Part shown: piece after piece, positions 1-12,063 of the stretch
Position numbering within the stretch: position 1 is the stretch's first letter
How the letters are laid out: each line of letters opens with the position of its first letter
Source of the DNA: Mactromeris polynyma
Taxonomy: Eukaryota; Mollusca; Bivalvia; Venerida; Mactridae
DNA length: 64,000 nucleotides
Assembly (NCBI GenBank): GCA_032209605.1
Contig: JASFXZ010000035.1
Coordinates: forward strand, 6,177,748 to 6,241,747
Reading direction: 5' to 3'
Notes under the pieces: model-generated
Databases searched by the model: none
Seen by the model: only the letters and a program-made list of their open reading frames with translations
Told to the model about the DNA's origin: nothing
Made by a program: the position numbers and the translations under genes

Positions 1-526
1 CATCAACGCCACATTCACCATTATAACAACATCACCACCACTATGGCATCAACACCACATTCACCATTATAACAACATCACCACCACTATGGCAACAACA
101 CCACATTCACCATTATAACAACATCACCACCACTATGGCATCAACGCCACATTCACCATTATAACAACATCACCACCACTATGGCATCAACACCACATTC
201 ACCATTATAACAACATCACCACCACTATGACAACAACACCACATTCACCATTATAACAACATCACCACCACTATGGCAACAACACCACCTTCACCATTAT
301 AACAACATCACCACCACTATGGCAACAACACCACCTTCACCATTATAACAACATCACCACCACTATGGCAACAACACCACATTCACCATTATAACAACAT
401 CACCACCACTATGGCAACAACACCACCTTCACCATTATAACAACATCACCACCACTATGGCAACAACACCACATTCACCATTATAACAACATCACCACCA
501 CTATGGCAACAACACCACCTTCACCA
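1..526. repeat. 46-bp minisatellite, about 11 copies, runs off the left edge
   Basis: A unit of 46 bp is repeated head to tail from base 1. It contains CACATTCACCATTATAACAA followed by a CATCACCACCACTATGG segment. Copies differ at a few fixed places: GCC/ACC, ACATTC/ACCTTC, CATCAA/CAACAA and TATGG/TATGA. The array decays after about base 515 into a CAA/CCA-rich tail. It starts before the window, so its full copy number is unknown. No coding function is apparent. Confidence 0.95.
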
Positions 527-759
527 ACAACAACCACAGCGATATAAGCACAATTTATCATCGAGGTACCTCAAGATCTTCGATTCCTCTGTCAGTGTGA
601 ACAGCATCTCTTTCCGACCCTTTGAGTTGTACCAAATAACATTCTCCATCGTTTTGACCAACAAATATGTGCTTGCAAGATAATAACATATATTTGTTAA
701 AGTAATCGTGGTGTGTTAACGTATGTATATATACATGTACATGTATAATGTACATATTT

Positions 760-933
760 AGTCGGACCTCGTTTATTCGACAACCTTTTATCCGAAGACT
801 TGGTATAATCCGAAATAAATATCAGTTCCCGATGTATCTTAAGCACGTCGAATTGAAATGGGTTATTCGAAATCATGTTTTATTCGAAATAAAGTTTCGG
901 ACCCGATGAATGCGGATGAACGATGTCCTACCG
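760..933 (-). mobile_element. Tc1/mariner-like MITE (GTCGGACC family), inverted copy
   Basis: The segment begins with GTCGGACCTCGTTTATTCGA directly after TA. It ends with a decayed mirror of that terminus just before TA. Inside, the phrase around 897-915 is the reverse complement of the region near the left end of the 18915 copy, so this is the same family in the opposite orientation. It is about 174 bp with no coding capacity. The short open frames drawn across it are not genes. Confidence 0.75.
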
Positions 934-934
934 T

Positions 935-1679
935 AGTTAAATTGTATTTTGTTTCCACCATATGATAATAGTTCTTGCGCTGAGGTTGGGCGGCTCCTCG
1001 GTGTTCATGATCGGATTTATTTCGGATGCTAACCACCTCTCCCCTATGCACTAAGATGTTGAAATTAACTTTGCTGAATCTGAGTCAGGATATTTCCAAT
1101 ATTGAGTAAAATGGATTAGAAGTCTTACTGAGCCTTTTGTACACTTTTAGATTCACTTTCTCAGAGATTTTAATAGTGCGAATCTTAAATTGAGTGTCGG
1201 TTATTTGTTATGCATGTTATGTTTATGACCAATTCTCATCTTCAAATCTCATAAAAAAAATGGACGTGAAGAATACACATAACTATGTAAGCATTGTTGT
1301 ACATATCGGACACTCAAATATCTAAACTCAACGGAGTAACTTTTGACAACTGGAGTGGTTAGTTACACTTCCAGGCTTCGTTTGAAAGTTCATACATTTC
1401 TACATAAAATATTAAAAGCCCGTCCGGTTAGTTCAGGAAGTAGAACACATGAGTACACATATGTAGGTCGTAGGTTGGAAACCTGGGAGAAGTATATATG
1501 TTCTCCGTGCTAATTTAGTCAACCGATCATCGTACAAGTTGAAAAAAACGGTGTAAAACTACCAACGTATTCCTACAAGCATAAAAACTTGTTTTGTTAT
1601 TCTCAAGAATGTCGTATTGTATGCTTAATGAATATCACTATGTGTGATGGTAAAGTGTTTATTTATTATAGTGTCACCC
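935..1679. other. Non-coding, no recognised gene
   Basis: AT-rich sequence with no convincing open frame or splice structure. Bases about 1418-1490 weakly resemble a decayed tRNA-derived SINE head (a TTAGTTCAGG A-box-like stretch, then GGTTGGAAACC), but too poorly to call. Confidence 0.5.
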
Positions 1680-1682
1680 CTA

Positions 1683-1912
1683 CTTAAAGGGCCAGCCATT
1701 TCTGACTTATGAGACACCTTCCTTTACAGCACATTTACTTCCCGATTCATATTCTTTAATGCCAGACACCAGGCAGGTAGGCACACGGTTACCATTATTT
1801 AACTAGCTGGCGGCTCACTAACCGGCCATATCAGAACGGACCTCTGCCGGGATTCGAACTTCGACCTCCCGCACCAAGGCGGATGCCTTAACTACTCGAC
1901 CAAGAGAGAATG
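1683..1912 (-). mobile_element. tRNA-derived SINE, minus strand
   Basis: Read on the minus strand, about 1912-1841 forms a tRNA-like head. It has an A-box-like TGGTCGAGTAG, an anticodon-arm-like palindrome, and a B-box-like GTTCGAATCCCGG. A body of roughly 150 bp follows, with no CCA end, which indicates a SINE and not a tRNA gene. The left boundary is approximate. It belongs to a different family from the 50630 copy. Confidence 0.7.
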
Positions 1913-3220
1913 TATGTTCTCAGAAAACACATAATAAAAACAATTGTATACAACTTACAGTTATTGGGTCATAATGGAATCTGAAGGTAGCCTGCACGTT
2001 TCCCTCCGATACCGTCACGAGAATGCTAGCTAAGGTCAGAACTTGGAATACTATTACCTATAAAATCCATCTAAGAGTCACTGCTTTATAATGAGAGAGG
2101 CGTTGTTGGTTCTGGCGGCAATCGAATTAACGGTATATATATATATACATATATGGGTTTTTTGCGTGTAAAATGTCTCACGCACGATAAAATCATAACC
2201 TATCAGCTAGTTATAGACTGTCCAATTTAGGGGAGGGCCCTAGATAATGTTGTGAAAATATAAAATTCAATATAATATACAATGAATAACATCTATGGTA
2301 TTGTATACACATTTGCTACAAAAAGCTGCATTTCCATTCCAGAACTAGTTAACGGTATGTTGTTATTTCTCTCACAGGACCCACATTTCCAGCAATTCGG
2401 AGTAGATCGGTTACACAATATACAATACATTTGTATGTGCAACAGCGGTATCGAAACTGGTTTATTAAGTATAATATGGGATGCTAGCACCGTATACGAA
2501 TAATTACGGCAATTACGCTGAGTATGTGAATGACTGTACTAAATTAACATAACGGTTTACAATATAACCTGGGGACTCTTGACAAACTGAAACAATCAAT
2601 GTGTCGGTTCATCATAAACCAACGTACATGTAAAGAAATGTGTTTCCCATGACCCCAAAATTGACTTCGTTATAGCCGATTATCTGTCTATCCAAAGTTG
2701 ACAATACATAGGATGAAAGAAGGACGCTACATACTATCCGAGATTTCGTTATATCCGGGTTCGTTGCAAGTTAGCTTCACTGTATATTGCTTTATCTATA
2801 AACTTCACTACTGAGATAAAATTGGTGAACACAATTCAATACTTGATTTTACGACGTCGTTGTTTAGGAGACTAAATTCTAGTATCAAACTAAATACAAT
2901 CGTAAATAACAATCTTATTAATATCTATCTTTCAATAAAGCAATTTAATACATTAAGACAGTAAAGTTAACCACAAAATACTCACAAGGACATGCGGCAT
3001 TTTTGCATAACACGTTGTTCTAATTTATCTCTAACTTTTATGCCATGCTTCGTTTTAAGTTCATCAGTAAACTAGATCATGGTTATAATTGTCTTATCTC
3101 TACGCTGTGAAACATCTTCAATGTTAGTGCATGATAAATACGTGTATTTATATACTAAAGCGTATTGGTCGTTGTAATCATAGTTATGAAAAGATGCATG
3201 TCAGAATCTGACATGCTGAT
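1913..3220. other. Non-coding, no recognised gene
   Basis: AT-rich DNA with a short (TA)n run at about 2137-2152. The small open frames at 2282-2503 on both strands have no splice context, homology or unusual codon use that I can see. Nothing else stands out. Confidence 0.5.
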
Positions 3221-3365
3221 TGAGAGGGGAGAGAGAGAGCGGAAGAGAGAGGGGAGGGAGGAGAGAGAGGGAGGGAGACATAGAGAGAGAGAAGAGACGG
3301 GGGGAGAGAGAGTGGGAGGAGGGGAGAGATATAGACTGAGAGAGAAAGAGAAAGAGAGGGGGGAG
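3221..3365. repeat. GA-rich microsatellite
   Basis: Nearly pure purine on the + strand, built of GAGAG, GGGAG and GAAAGA blocks. It produces spurious Arg/Glu/Gly-rich (+) and Ser/Leu/Pro-rich (-) open frames. A homopurine tract of this length can adopt unusual structures, but no function is evident. Confidence 0.95.
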
Positions 3366-4339
3366 TTCAAAGCCCGGAAGGAGGTTCATGCTGCAAACTT
3401 TAATTAGCCCAAATTTTGATGCAAAATGCAGTAGCGTCTCTGACACTATAAAAAGGTCGCTAAGTATGTTGCAAGGAATTAAGTCATATTCAGGAATGAA
3501 AATGTATTTCCTCAACGTAAAGCGCACGACTGTCAGTCTTGAAATCGTCTGTCCTGAATCCGGGTGAGTCATATGTCATCTATTGATATATAATAATAAT
3601 CAAAGACCAATCTTTTTAGATTGACTGTGCATCCCATTCTCACGATAGCAGTTCTCGAAAAAAACGGATCCTTGTTGAAAATTGGAGACAAATACCAACA
3701 TACAATGTTTGTCAAATCGGGCCCTGTGTCACGTGTATATAGGCAGTATGTTGAACCTCTCGTGAAGGCTGCACTAAAACAGTAGAATTATATTGCCTTT
3801 TTTCATACTTTTGTCCATTTGTTTTGTTTACAACAATTATATGTCTGTGATATTGTAAACTTGTACATGTAGTTTTAATCAATATTTTAATGCGTGAAAT
3901 ACCTTGGCTAATTAAATGCTTTAAAGCAAAATTCCTACATTGCTAATATTGAATACAAATGAAACATAAACATAACTTGAGGTCAAAAACATTTTAATAA
4001 CGCAAAGTTCCATGAACATTACAGCTCAGATATCCCTATGAAAATAAGGTAACTCTTTTCAGTAAATTCCCAGACATTAAGTAGCTGTTGTCTCTTTTCT
4101 CTTCTTCCTTTCATGCAATCTGTCGTACTTTATGTACCCATATTTGTTTGTAAAATATGCACGAAATTATCTAGACATGTATGTTGTGAAGACATTGTGA
4201 TACGATTCTTCTTATCGGATTAAATTGAGCGAATGTAATACGTGCAACGCACCTGTTAGGACAAATGATACGATATAAAATAAACAAGAACACCGGTTTA
4301 TAAAATCGGGATATGTTTGATGTTATCGCCTATTTGAAT
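3366..4339. other. Non-coding upstream region of the first exon
   Basis: AT-rich sequence with no supported exon or repeat. It precedes the promoter-like segment at 4340. I see nothing more specific in it. Confidence 0.5.
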
Positions 4340-4486
4340 GAAAATCGAAACCGGAAGCTCGTTATCTCGTTCTGTTGCCAAGAAACAGTCAACATTTTAA
4401 AAGAATCTGCTGATTTTCCAACGCACGGTGACTGTAAAGCAGTGACGAAGACAGAGCTCACGACGTAGATACATCAGAGAGCGGGA
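4340..4486 (+). promoter_or_regulatory. Putative promoter and 5' UTR with an ETS-like site and an RFX X-box-like site
   Basis: This stretch is richer in CpG than its surroundings. It contains CCGGAAG (ETS/GABP-like, about 4351-4357) and GTTGCCAAGAAAC at 4374-4386. The latter matches the RFX X-box pattern GYNRCC-N0-3-RGYAAC with one mismatch. X-boxes drive many cilium genes, which fits a MYCBPAP promoter. An in-frame TAG at 4466-4468 precedes the ATG at 4487, marking this as untranslated leader. Site calls are by eye; function is inferred. Confidence 0.5.
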
Positions 4487-4541
4487 ATGAGCACAAAATT
4501 GAACACAAAGGCGTCCAAAAGGGACAGACCGAAGTCTTCTG
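4487..4541 (+). CDS. MYCBPAP: Candidate first coding exon 1a of MYCBPAP
   Basis: ATG at 4487 opens MSTKLNTKASKRDRPKSS, a short basic, Ser/Lys-rich peptide. The exon ends at a plausible donor TCTG|GTCAGT (4541/4542), leaving one base (phase 1). Joined to the exon at 41561 it continues in frame as Asp-Lys-Leu-Lys. An in-frame TAG at 4466 supports this ATG as the true start. It is the most upstream candidate and sits right behind the promoter-like segment, so it may be the principal start. The join would span a 37-kb intron and is inferred from phase, not shown by a transcript. Confidence 0.6.
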
Positions 4542-7500
4542 GTCAGTTGTTGATCGAACGCTTATCTTAACAATAATCGTTTGCGTTTCATTTCAGTCAA
4601 AACTGCTCTCTTTTGATGTCACCTATTTTGAAATGTAGTCTATTTATCTCCACTGTACTTAATTAGCAATTATTTGTCCATTTATTGCAGCTATTTCTTT
4701 TGTATACATTTGCCTTGTCTCCCTTTGTCCTCATTGTGTTGTGCTTGTCATTATTTGTAAACCAAAATTATCATCCAGTTGTGACCTTTTACTTCTTCAA
4801 ACAATTTAGAAAGACCTCTGGAGTGTTTTTGTACATTTAGTGACACAATGAGCAGCAGTGCATATTATGAAAATAAAACTATCATGGCGATTGTATTTGT
4901 GTAATACGCCCCTAACCCGTTGAATATATCTCTCGTGTTGATGTCCGCAAAATACTCGGCTTCAAATGCATCACAAGTCTTTTCCAGGATAATACTGAAA
5001 TGGTTATGGACAGATTTAACGTGAAACAATTGTATGAATTCCCTGAAATAATATCAAAGAATGTATTATGAATTGAGTATCACAATTTATTTATCTGATT
5101 CATATTGAATCATTCAATAAAAGATCTGTATGATATATGATATTCTGACAAATGATTCAGATTGCAGAGTGTTTTGTATGTCATCGAAATGTGATGGTTA
5201 TCTTGTATGGTGTACAGACCTTGCCATCTGCAAGATATAATGGGGTTGAAGGTTGTTGCTTCATGAAGACAGCTTGTCAGATTTCCTTTGTATACATATT
5301 TTTCACATTCTTCTGCTGTTTTCTTTCAGATTCTGCAAGTACAATGACAAGTTTAAAGGCTCATTTCATGTTATGTATGAACTATTTGGTAGTTTTAATA
5401 TCATATTTATCTTTGTAGATTTACTTCAAGGTAATGGGATTGATATGTTTTGTTACTGGTTTCAGGTTTATATTTTAGAGAAGTTGTTTATTGTTTCATT
5501 TTTATACATATTTTACTTTTTGCTGGGTAATCAAATCTGAATTTGTCTTTAACTTACTAAATAATTTCCTTCTTTATCAGATAACACTGAATTTCAATAA
5601 TGGCACAGTTTGTCTCCTGTGATAAATATTGACCAATAAAGACAGGAGACATAAGGCTTGATTTAGATTAATTATCAGTTATTCGTTTCACAATTTACAA
5701 ATGGTTATTTAAAATGATGATGTTTTCAACATTTTCATCAAGGTAGGTGTGGTATTATTTGTTTTTTTATCAATAAGTTTGTTCCTTTATCTTTTCTTCA
5801 CTCCCTAGTTATTTTTGCAGCTGTTTGTGAAGATGACACATTATTGAAAAGGGACACATCTGTCAGTTGTCATTGTTCAAACCACTATTTGATGAAAGTG
5901 TTTTAAGTATTATATAAATTTAGCTTTTAAACGAAGAAATTTAATTGATTTTCATAAAAAAAAATTGTATACATATGCTACAGTGTTTGAAATTCTGGTA
6001 TTTCAGATAATATGAATCCACTAGAATTCAAGGGTTGCAATCAAAGGGTGAACTTGATGTAAGATAAGCCAGAAATTGTTTGCATTCATTTATTGGGATC
6101 TTACAATCTATCATTGTCATCACAAGCCTTTGCAATGGTTATATTTTTTAACTTTTGGTTGTTGAGTTTTCATGTTATAAATGATGTTTACATGTTGACA
6201 AAACTGCTAGAAATATAGAAAACAAAATATTTATAAGCATAAATTGCATTGCCCGATATCTTCATCAAATGTGTTTACATCTAATCATTTAATAATTTCA
6301 TTACACATTGTGCCTTTAATGTTCCAAACCACAAACTTAAAACCGATATTATAAAAAATTATCTTGATGGAGAATTTGTGAAAGCTTTTTTAAAGTTCAG
6401 AAGGTAAAACTAGGCCTACACATCAATTTCAGCCAAGCTACGCCCCTGATTGCTTTATGTAAATCAATTGCAGATGTGAAAAATGTACATGAATCTGTAT
6501 TAATGACATTTTATTAGTTTTCAGTTTTATAGGAGGCAGACTGATTATGTTTGTGTGTGAGAGAGAGAGAAAGAGAGTGAAGTGAGAGATACAGAGGAAT
6601 GAGGAGAGGAATAGAGGGCAACAGAATTTCTATGACAGACTTTACTTGCTTTTCTGACACCATATCTATTTGGTATTGAAGTTTATCTTTTACAGTTGTT
6701 GTATTTTCAGTATACCGAAGTTCTTTATTTTTGAAAAAGCAAAGAGGTATTTAGACCCTTTGGTTTGAAGACTTCAGGTACAAATTGATGAATATTAATT
6801 GATTTTGTAATACATTTATATATAGCTGTACATAACTAGTACAGAGGAATGCACATCAATCAACAGTGTGCAATTATTAGCTTCTTGGTCACTCCAGCAA
6901 AAAAGAATTCCTTTAGGTCTGTTTATTAATCTCTCACATTATCATTAGATAACTTTTTAGATGGTATTTTTAATTAAGTTTTTGAATGAATTTGAGAGTA
7001 TCATACCCATAATGTACCATGATGCTGTCAAACCCGGTAGCTGTCCATTCTTGATGCAGTTATTCATTCATGGGTCACCATGTGTTCTTCAAGTCTTTCA
7101 TATGATAGAAAGTGCATTGTTGATTGACAGCCCCAGCGTGTATACATCATACATGACCATTTCTGTTGATGAAGAAAAAAATCAAAGTTTAACTAATTAG
7201 TTTGACATTTGGCAGTCATAACATCTATCTTGATGAAGAGTATAATGCTAGTGAAGCATATTTAGAGAGATTATGGAGAAACTAGTGTATTTAGATAAAG
7301 AAGCAGATAGATTTTATTCTCTTTAACAGTAGCCTTGAATTTCAATCCCATCTGGACCCGAGTGGTTTTAGTAAGGTTTTCATTGATACACTCCATATCG
7401 ATATATCAACAATTTACTGTTGTTGACGGATATTTGATACCCACAAATATTGATATTATGGTGGGAAAGTATAGAAGAATACGTACAGTCTAAAAATGTG

Positions 7501-10500
7501 CCAAAATAGCATAGCATCGCTTCTTTTTTTTAGTCGGCTGCTTGTTAAACAGTGCATAGTGGAAAAGTGGCAGTCTGCTACAGGAATTAAAAAAAATATC
7601 AATATAATCATGGATATTTGTCTGTGGATATATCAATATTGTCGATGTGCAAAAATTTGAATCAATGCCCTATAAGTTTTAGTGATATCACTGGCCTGTG
7701 GTTGTTCTTCAAACTTTGATACTAAGTTTAAACCTTGTAATAAATTAAAACTGAAGAGGGTAAATAAGTTGTACAAAGATGAAAAACTGCCATGAAAATG
7801 GTTTTCAAACAATAGATTCTTAATTCTGTGTGTTTACACGTCAATAGATTGATATATTAGTCTTCTTTGAATATGTTTGAATAGCATTGCTACCTTTGAT
7901 CTTACTTGATAGTGATAGTCTTTATATGCTTAAGTTTCTTACTTTAGTATGGGGCTTCATGAGTTCACTGGAAGACTTGAGGGTCTTCAGTGTCTGAGAA
8001 TAGGAAACTTACACTTGGCTGTTCTAGATCTGAAAAATAAGCTCCATGCAAGCAACATTATTTGTATTTAATTGTGTGCGTTTTGTTCCATTCAACAGTG
8101 CATGTGGCATAGTAATAGTTGGTCCAAAAGTATGGCGGTAGTTTATCAGCAGTATTTTGTAGCCCGACAGGATATCAAGGCTTATGACCTGACTTAATAT
8201 AATTACACGAAATGATGATGAACACAATATTGAACATTAATGAATGGGTCAGAGTGTACATGAAAGTATTAAGAAAGAAGTTAAGTGTATAGAACATAGG
8301 TTTTTCCAAAATCATAACTAAGTGTTTTTCCACCTTACTTAGCGTTATCAATATGACATGTTCAAGCTAGAATAAATTCCATATTAAACTAGTATTACAA
8401 AACTTGTGCTGGACATTTGTATGTATTTGAAATCTGTTGTCAACATAATTTGTGGCCATTATTTATTCTGATTAATAATCTGAACCTGTTCTAATCAGCC
8501 TGTGGTCCCTTGAGACACATTCAGGACATGTCCATTCATAAATATACCTTTATATACAAAATGATGATTATTAAATATTAATAAATGTCTTTCATAAATG
8601 TTGACTAGTTTAGATTACACATTGTTTAAAAATAATTATGGTACTCTCGGTTGCTGGTTTCCTGTTTTTAAATGCTTCCTTTGTGTATAAACAGTTGTAT
8701 TATACAGCAGTAATTGCAAGTCAAACTTTTAGTCTTGAATGCTTAAAATATGAAATCATTCCACACACAAAGAGTGCAAAATTAAGTATGAGGGTGCAAC
8801 AAAAATTTAGCAAATTCTATAGTGATTATATTCTTTCATTGAGAAAATTTATAGAATATTCTGAAAAAATGTTTAAGACCATAATTACTAGTATAATTGC
8901 AGATTTGAATACACAACATTTGACTGCATTTTTAAGTCTGTACCCTGCTTGAATCTTCGCTCTCAAAATAACATCTTAATTGCAGGTGCATATGTTTTCA
9001 GTCTTTATCCAAATTTACCATGTTGGGTTCTCATTAGCTTGCATGGATAAGGTCATGATCTCTTTAATATGCATATTTATAACACAGGCCCCGAATACCA
9101 TTGATTGAATTAAATATTCAAGAAGTCCTCTCCACCATGGTACCAAATCGATGTATTCATTTGTTAACATGTCAGTGATACTGTTGACATACCGAATTCT
9201 GAAAATTTGTGAGCAATTAAAAGTCATTGTTATATTGCTTGTTTTACAACTTAGACTAAATACTCAAATAAGTTACGGCATTGATTTTGAAAAAAATGGC
9301 AAGTGCTTTAACTAAATCAAATAATCTTTCTGTGGAAGGCGGCATGGTGAGCGTGGCATTCAATGAGTTCATTTCCTTATAAACGCAGAGTTGTTATTTA
9401 ATGTAATTAATCCTCTCTCATGGATTTTTTTCTGCTTAGGATCCAGAAATGGTGATGATACTTGGAGTTTAATTTTCTACCCCATGTGTTTCCACCCCAG
9501 ACTTTGGAGTAATATTTGTTTATTCTGATCATAACTTTTGTTTGTACATTCCATACGTCAATAAGCAACGATTTTAAACTAGTATAGTGTAGTAGGTGCT
9601 GAAATTTGTTACTTTACAGTTTTTTTGCTATTGAATCTAACTTTATCCGAGGATTGTGGAAAATTTAATAAGAATTTCTGATGGATTTGCCACATATGTG
9701 CAGTGCAATGTGCTTTTAACCTTGAAATATATTGAGAATTAAAGTTTGAATTGGTGATTGTAATCACATGTGAGTTCGAATCAGTGAAAATAATTAAAGT
9801 TCGAATCGGTGAAAGCCAGCTACGTGATTTCTCTTTTTCATGACTGCAGGAATTAATTTTTGTTTAAATGAAAGGTGTGTGTTGTGATCAATGAAATTCT
9901 AATTGTGTTTTGTGGTTAATGCAAAAATAAGGAAAAAAATATTGAAAAAGGAAAATTTGATTCCGTGATTTATTTCCTCATATAATTTGGAGTTTTTCTT
10001 TCAATGAAGGAACTTTAATTTTAAAGGATCTGGATATATTGAACAAAAACATACATGCATCTGTGAGACAGTTTTTCAGTATACAATTAATTGCTGTGGT
10101 GTTACACTCACAGTTTATGCAGCAAATTGTTCTATAAAAAAAGTTAAATGAAATATATGGCATTTTATTTTTAATTTTATATTATGTAAAGTGACTTTTT
10201 TCAAGTTGGTCTATCCATCGTTGTATTACAAAAATAGTGATCTGCATATCGGAAGGTAATTGGTAATGAGAAAAAAGTAGGTAATGGCATAGGTTTGTTA
10301 AAATGTTATATTTTGTTGATATTATAAAGTTGAGGTCTTCTTGTTTATTATTAATACAGGTACATTTATTGATGTGAAAACTCATAGCATTCATAGCATT
10401 TTGTTGCAACATTCAAACTACATGAAGCTAACTAAAGGGTTGGTCTAAAATGTTTGCGCTTGCAACACAAGCAATACTGTTTTCACTTTAATTGAATGAT

Positions 10501-11892
10501 ATAAATTGATCTAGTATTATTTGTTGGTATCCCCAGGCCCTTATTTCAACAGCAGTATGGTTCTTTTGGACTCGTATTGACCGCAAACATGCTTTATGAC
10601 GAGAGCAAATATGAAGTATTTATGCAGGTGACATCTTCACACATATTCACTTTGTTATCAGTTGAATTAAATGTATCGCGTGGTGATGAATTCTGTCTAT
10701 ATAAATACATAGAGTTATAAAACTCCTCATAATGCTACCTACATCAATATAATGTTGAAATTCTATTCAACAAAATGAACTGACTCACTTCAAATTAAGT
10801 GTGTAATTAATAGGTCCAAGTTTTGTAAGATTTAGCTGCATTGTGTGCATATTGAAATCCCAGTTTGATTAAATATTGCTACTGTTCAAACGGAATATTT
10901 TGTAACACTCAATTTTCCTAACAAACATTTTATCAGTATTATTGGAAGTAATTGAGCTTGCACTAATCTATAATGTCCATACTTCGCGGTATTCATATTA
11001 TAATGATATTAAGCTTGATAACTATCTTGTCTATTACCTGCTACTGTCTCTGTTTCTGAACATGCATATGACTCAGTTGACAATTATTACATCGAAGTTA
11101 TGTATCCTGGCTTAAAACCTGAATTTATAGGTGATACTTTTAAATAAAATAATCATCCATTTGATAACTAGTCATGCAAGCATTGTGGTAGATTGGTTAG
11201 GTCTTAGGGTTTGTATCCCTCCAAGGGTAATTGAGGTTCTTCTTAATTTTATTCCCTGTATTGTACATACAGGCTTTGGTGAGAAACCCAGGTAAAAGAC
11301 ATTGTGAGTGCTTTATAAAAATTGTAAGAACTCAAAGTTTTATAATAAATAGATAAAAAGCAAATGGCAGAAATAAACTTGCCAGAATTTGTTTTTAAAT
11401 TTTCATCACATTTCTTTGAATACAATTTGATGCACAGTGTTAAAATAAAAAAAACAGATTATAATTGAATACTTTGTTGAACTGTTAAAATGCTCTTCAG
11501 ATTCGTAAATCCATTCTTTAAACGAAGAGTTTTTTTTTTACAAGTGCGAGTCGGTAGATAAATCTGTCTCTATTCACATCCATGAAGAGTCTGAATTAAC
11601 TCCTTTTTATTGATTAATTCATTTCCATAAATGACTTAAAACTTGGTAATGTTCGTAATTATTTACTTAACAATGAAAATATCAGCTTGAACTCCTATGT
11701 TAAAACCAAATGCTTTTGTTGCATGTTTATTCTATTCAGACAGTATGTCGATATTTTTAAAGTGTTTGCTTGAAGTCATTATTTGTATAAAACTGTACAT
11801 GTATTTATTGACACAAATTAACTCCACTTAACATTTTGTTTGCCAAGTCATTTCTTCAGGTTTTGTCTTGGAGACTTACAGACTTCAGAATA
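4542..11892 (+). other. Intron-like, no recognised gene
   Basis: Long AT-rich stretch with many poly-T tracts and no conserved exon I can recognise. A short GA run sits near 6555-6600. At 9296-9346 an ATG frame of 17 codons (MASALTKSNNLSVEGGM) ends at ATG|GTGAGC, but in phase 0, so it cannot join 41561 in frame. Open frames such as 8638-8952 have no splice or homology support. Confidence 0.5.
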
Positions 11893-12063
11893 CAGTACAA
11901 CCTTTCCATAGTGACCCTCTCTTGAGCAACAACCTCTCTTCAACAATTATTTTTTTCCTGAAGTAAGAATTCACTATCCATCTTACCTCTCTGAAACAAC
12001 AACCTCTCAACAACAGCCACAGTGGATTTCTCCCAAAGGGTGTTGCTTTGGAGAGGAAACTTG
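11893..12063. mobile_element. Decayed Tc1/mariner-like MITE
   Basis: Starts CAGTACAACCTTTCC after TA and ends in a loosely complementary stretch near 12040-12063 (GGTGTTGCTTTGGAGAGGAAA). The inner part repeats the motif CAACAACCTCTC. The right boundary is uncertain and the TIR match is imperfect. It is probably an old relative of the CAGT-ended MITEs elsewhere in the window. Confidence 0.4.

Noticed and set aside
3155..3572. Ser/Leu/Pro-rich minus frames and Arg/Glu-rich + frame
   Set aside because: Produced by the GA-rich microsatellite.
9296..9346. Further candidate first exon (MASALTKSNNLSVEGGM)
   Set aside because: Donor is phase 0, so it cannot join exon 41561 or 27488 in frame; 17 codons alone are weak evidence.
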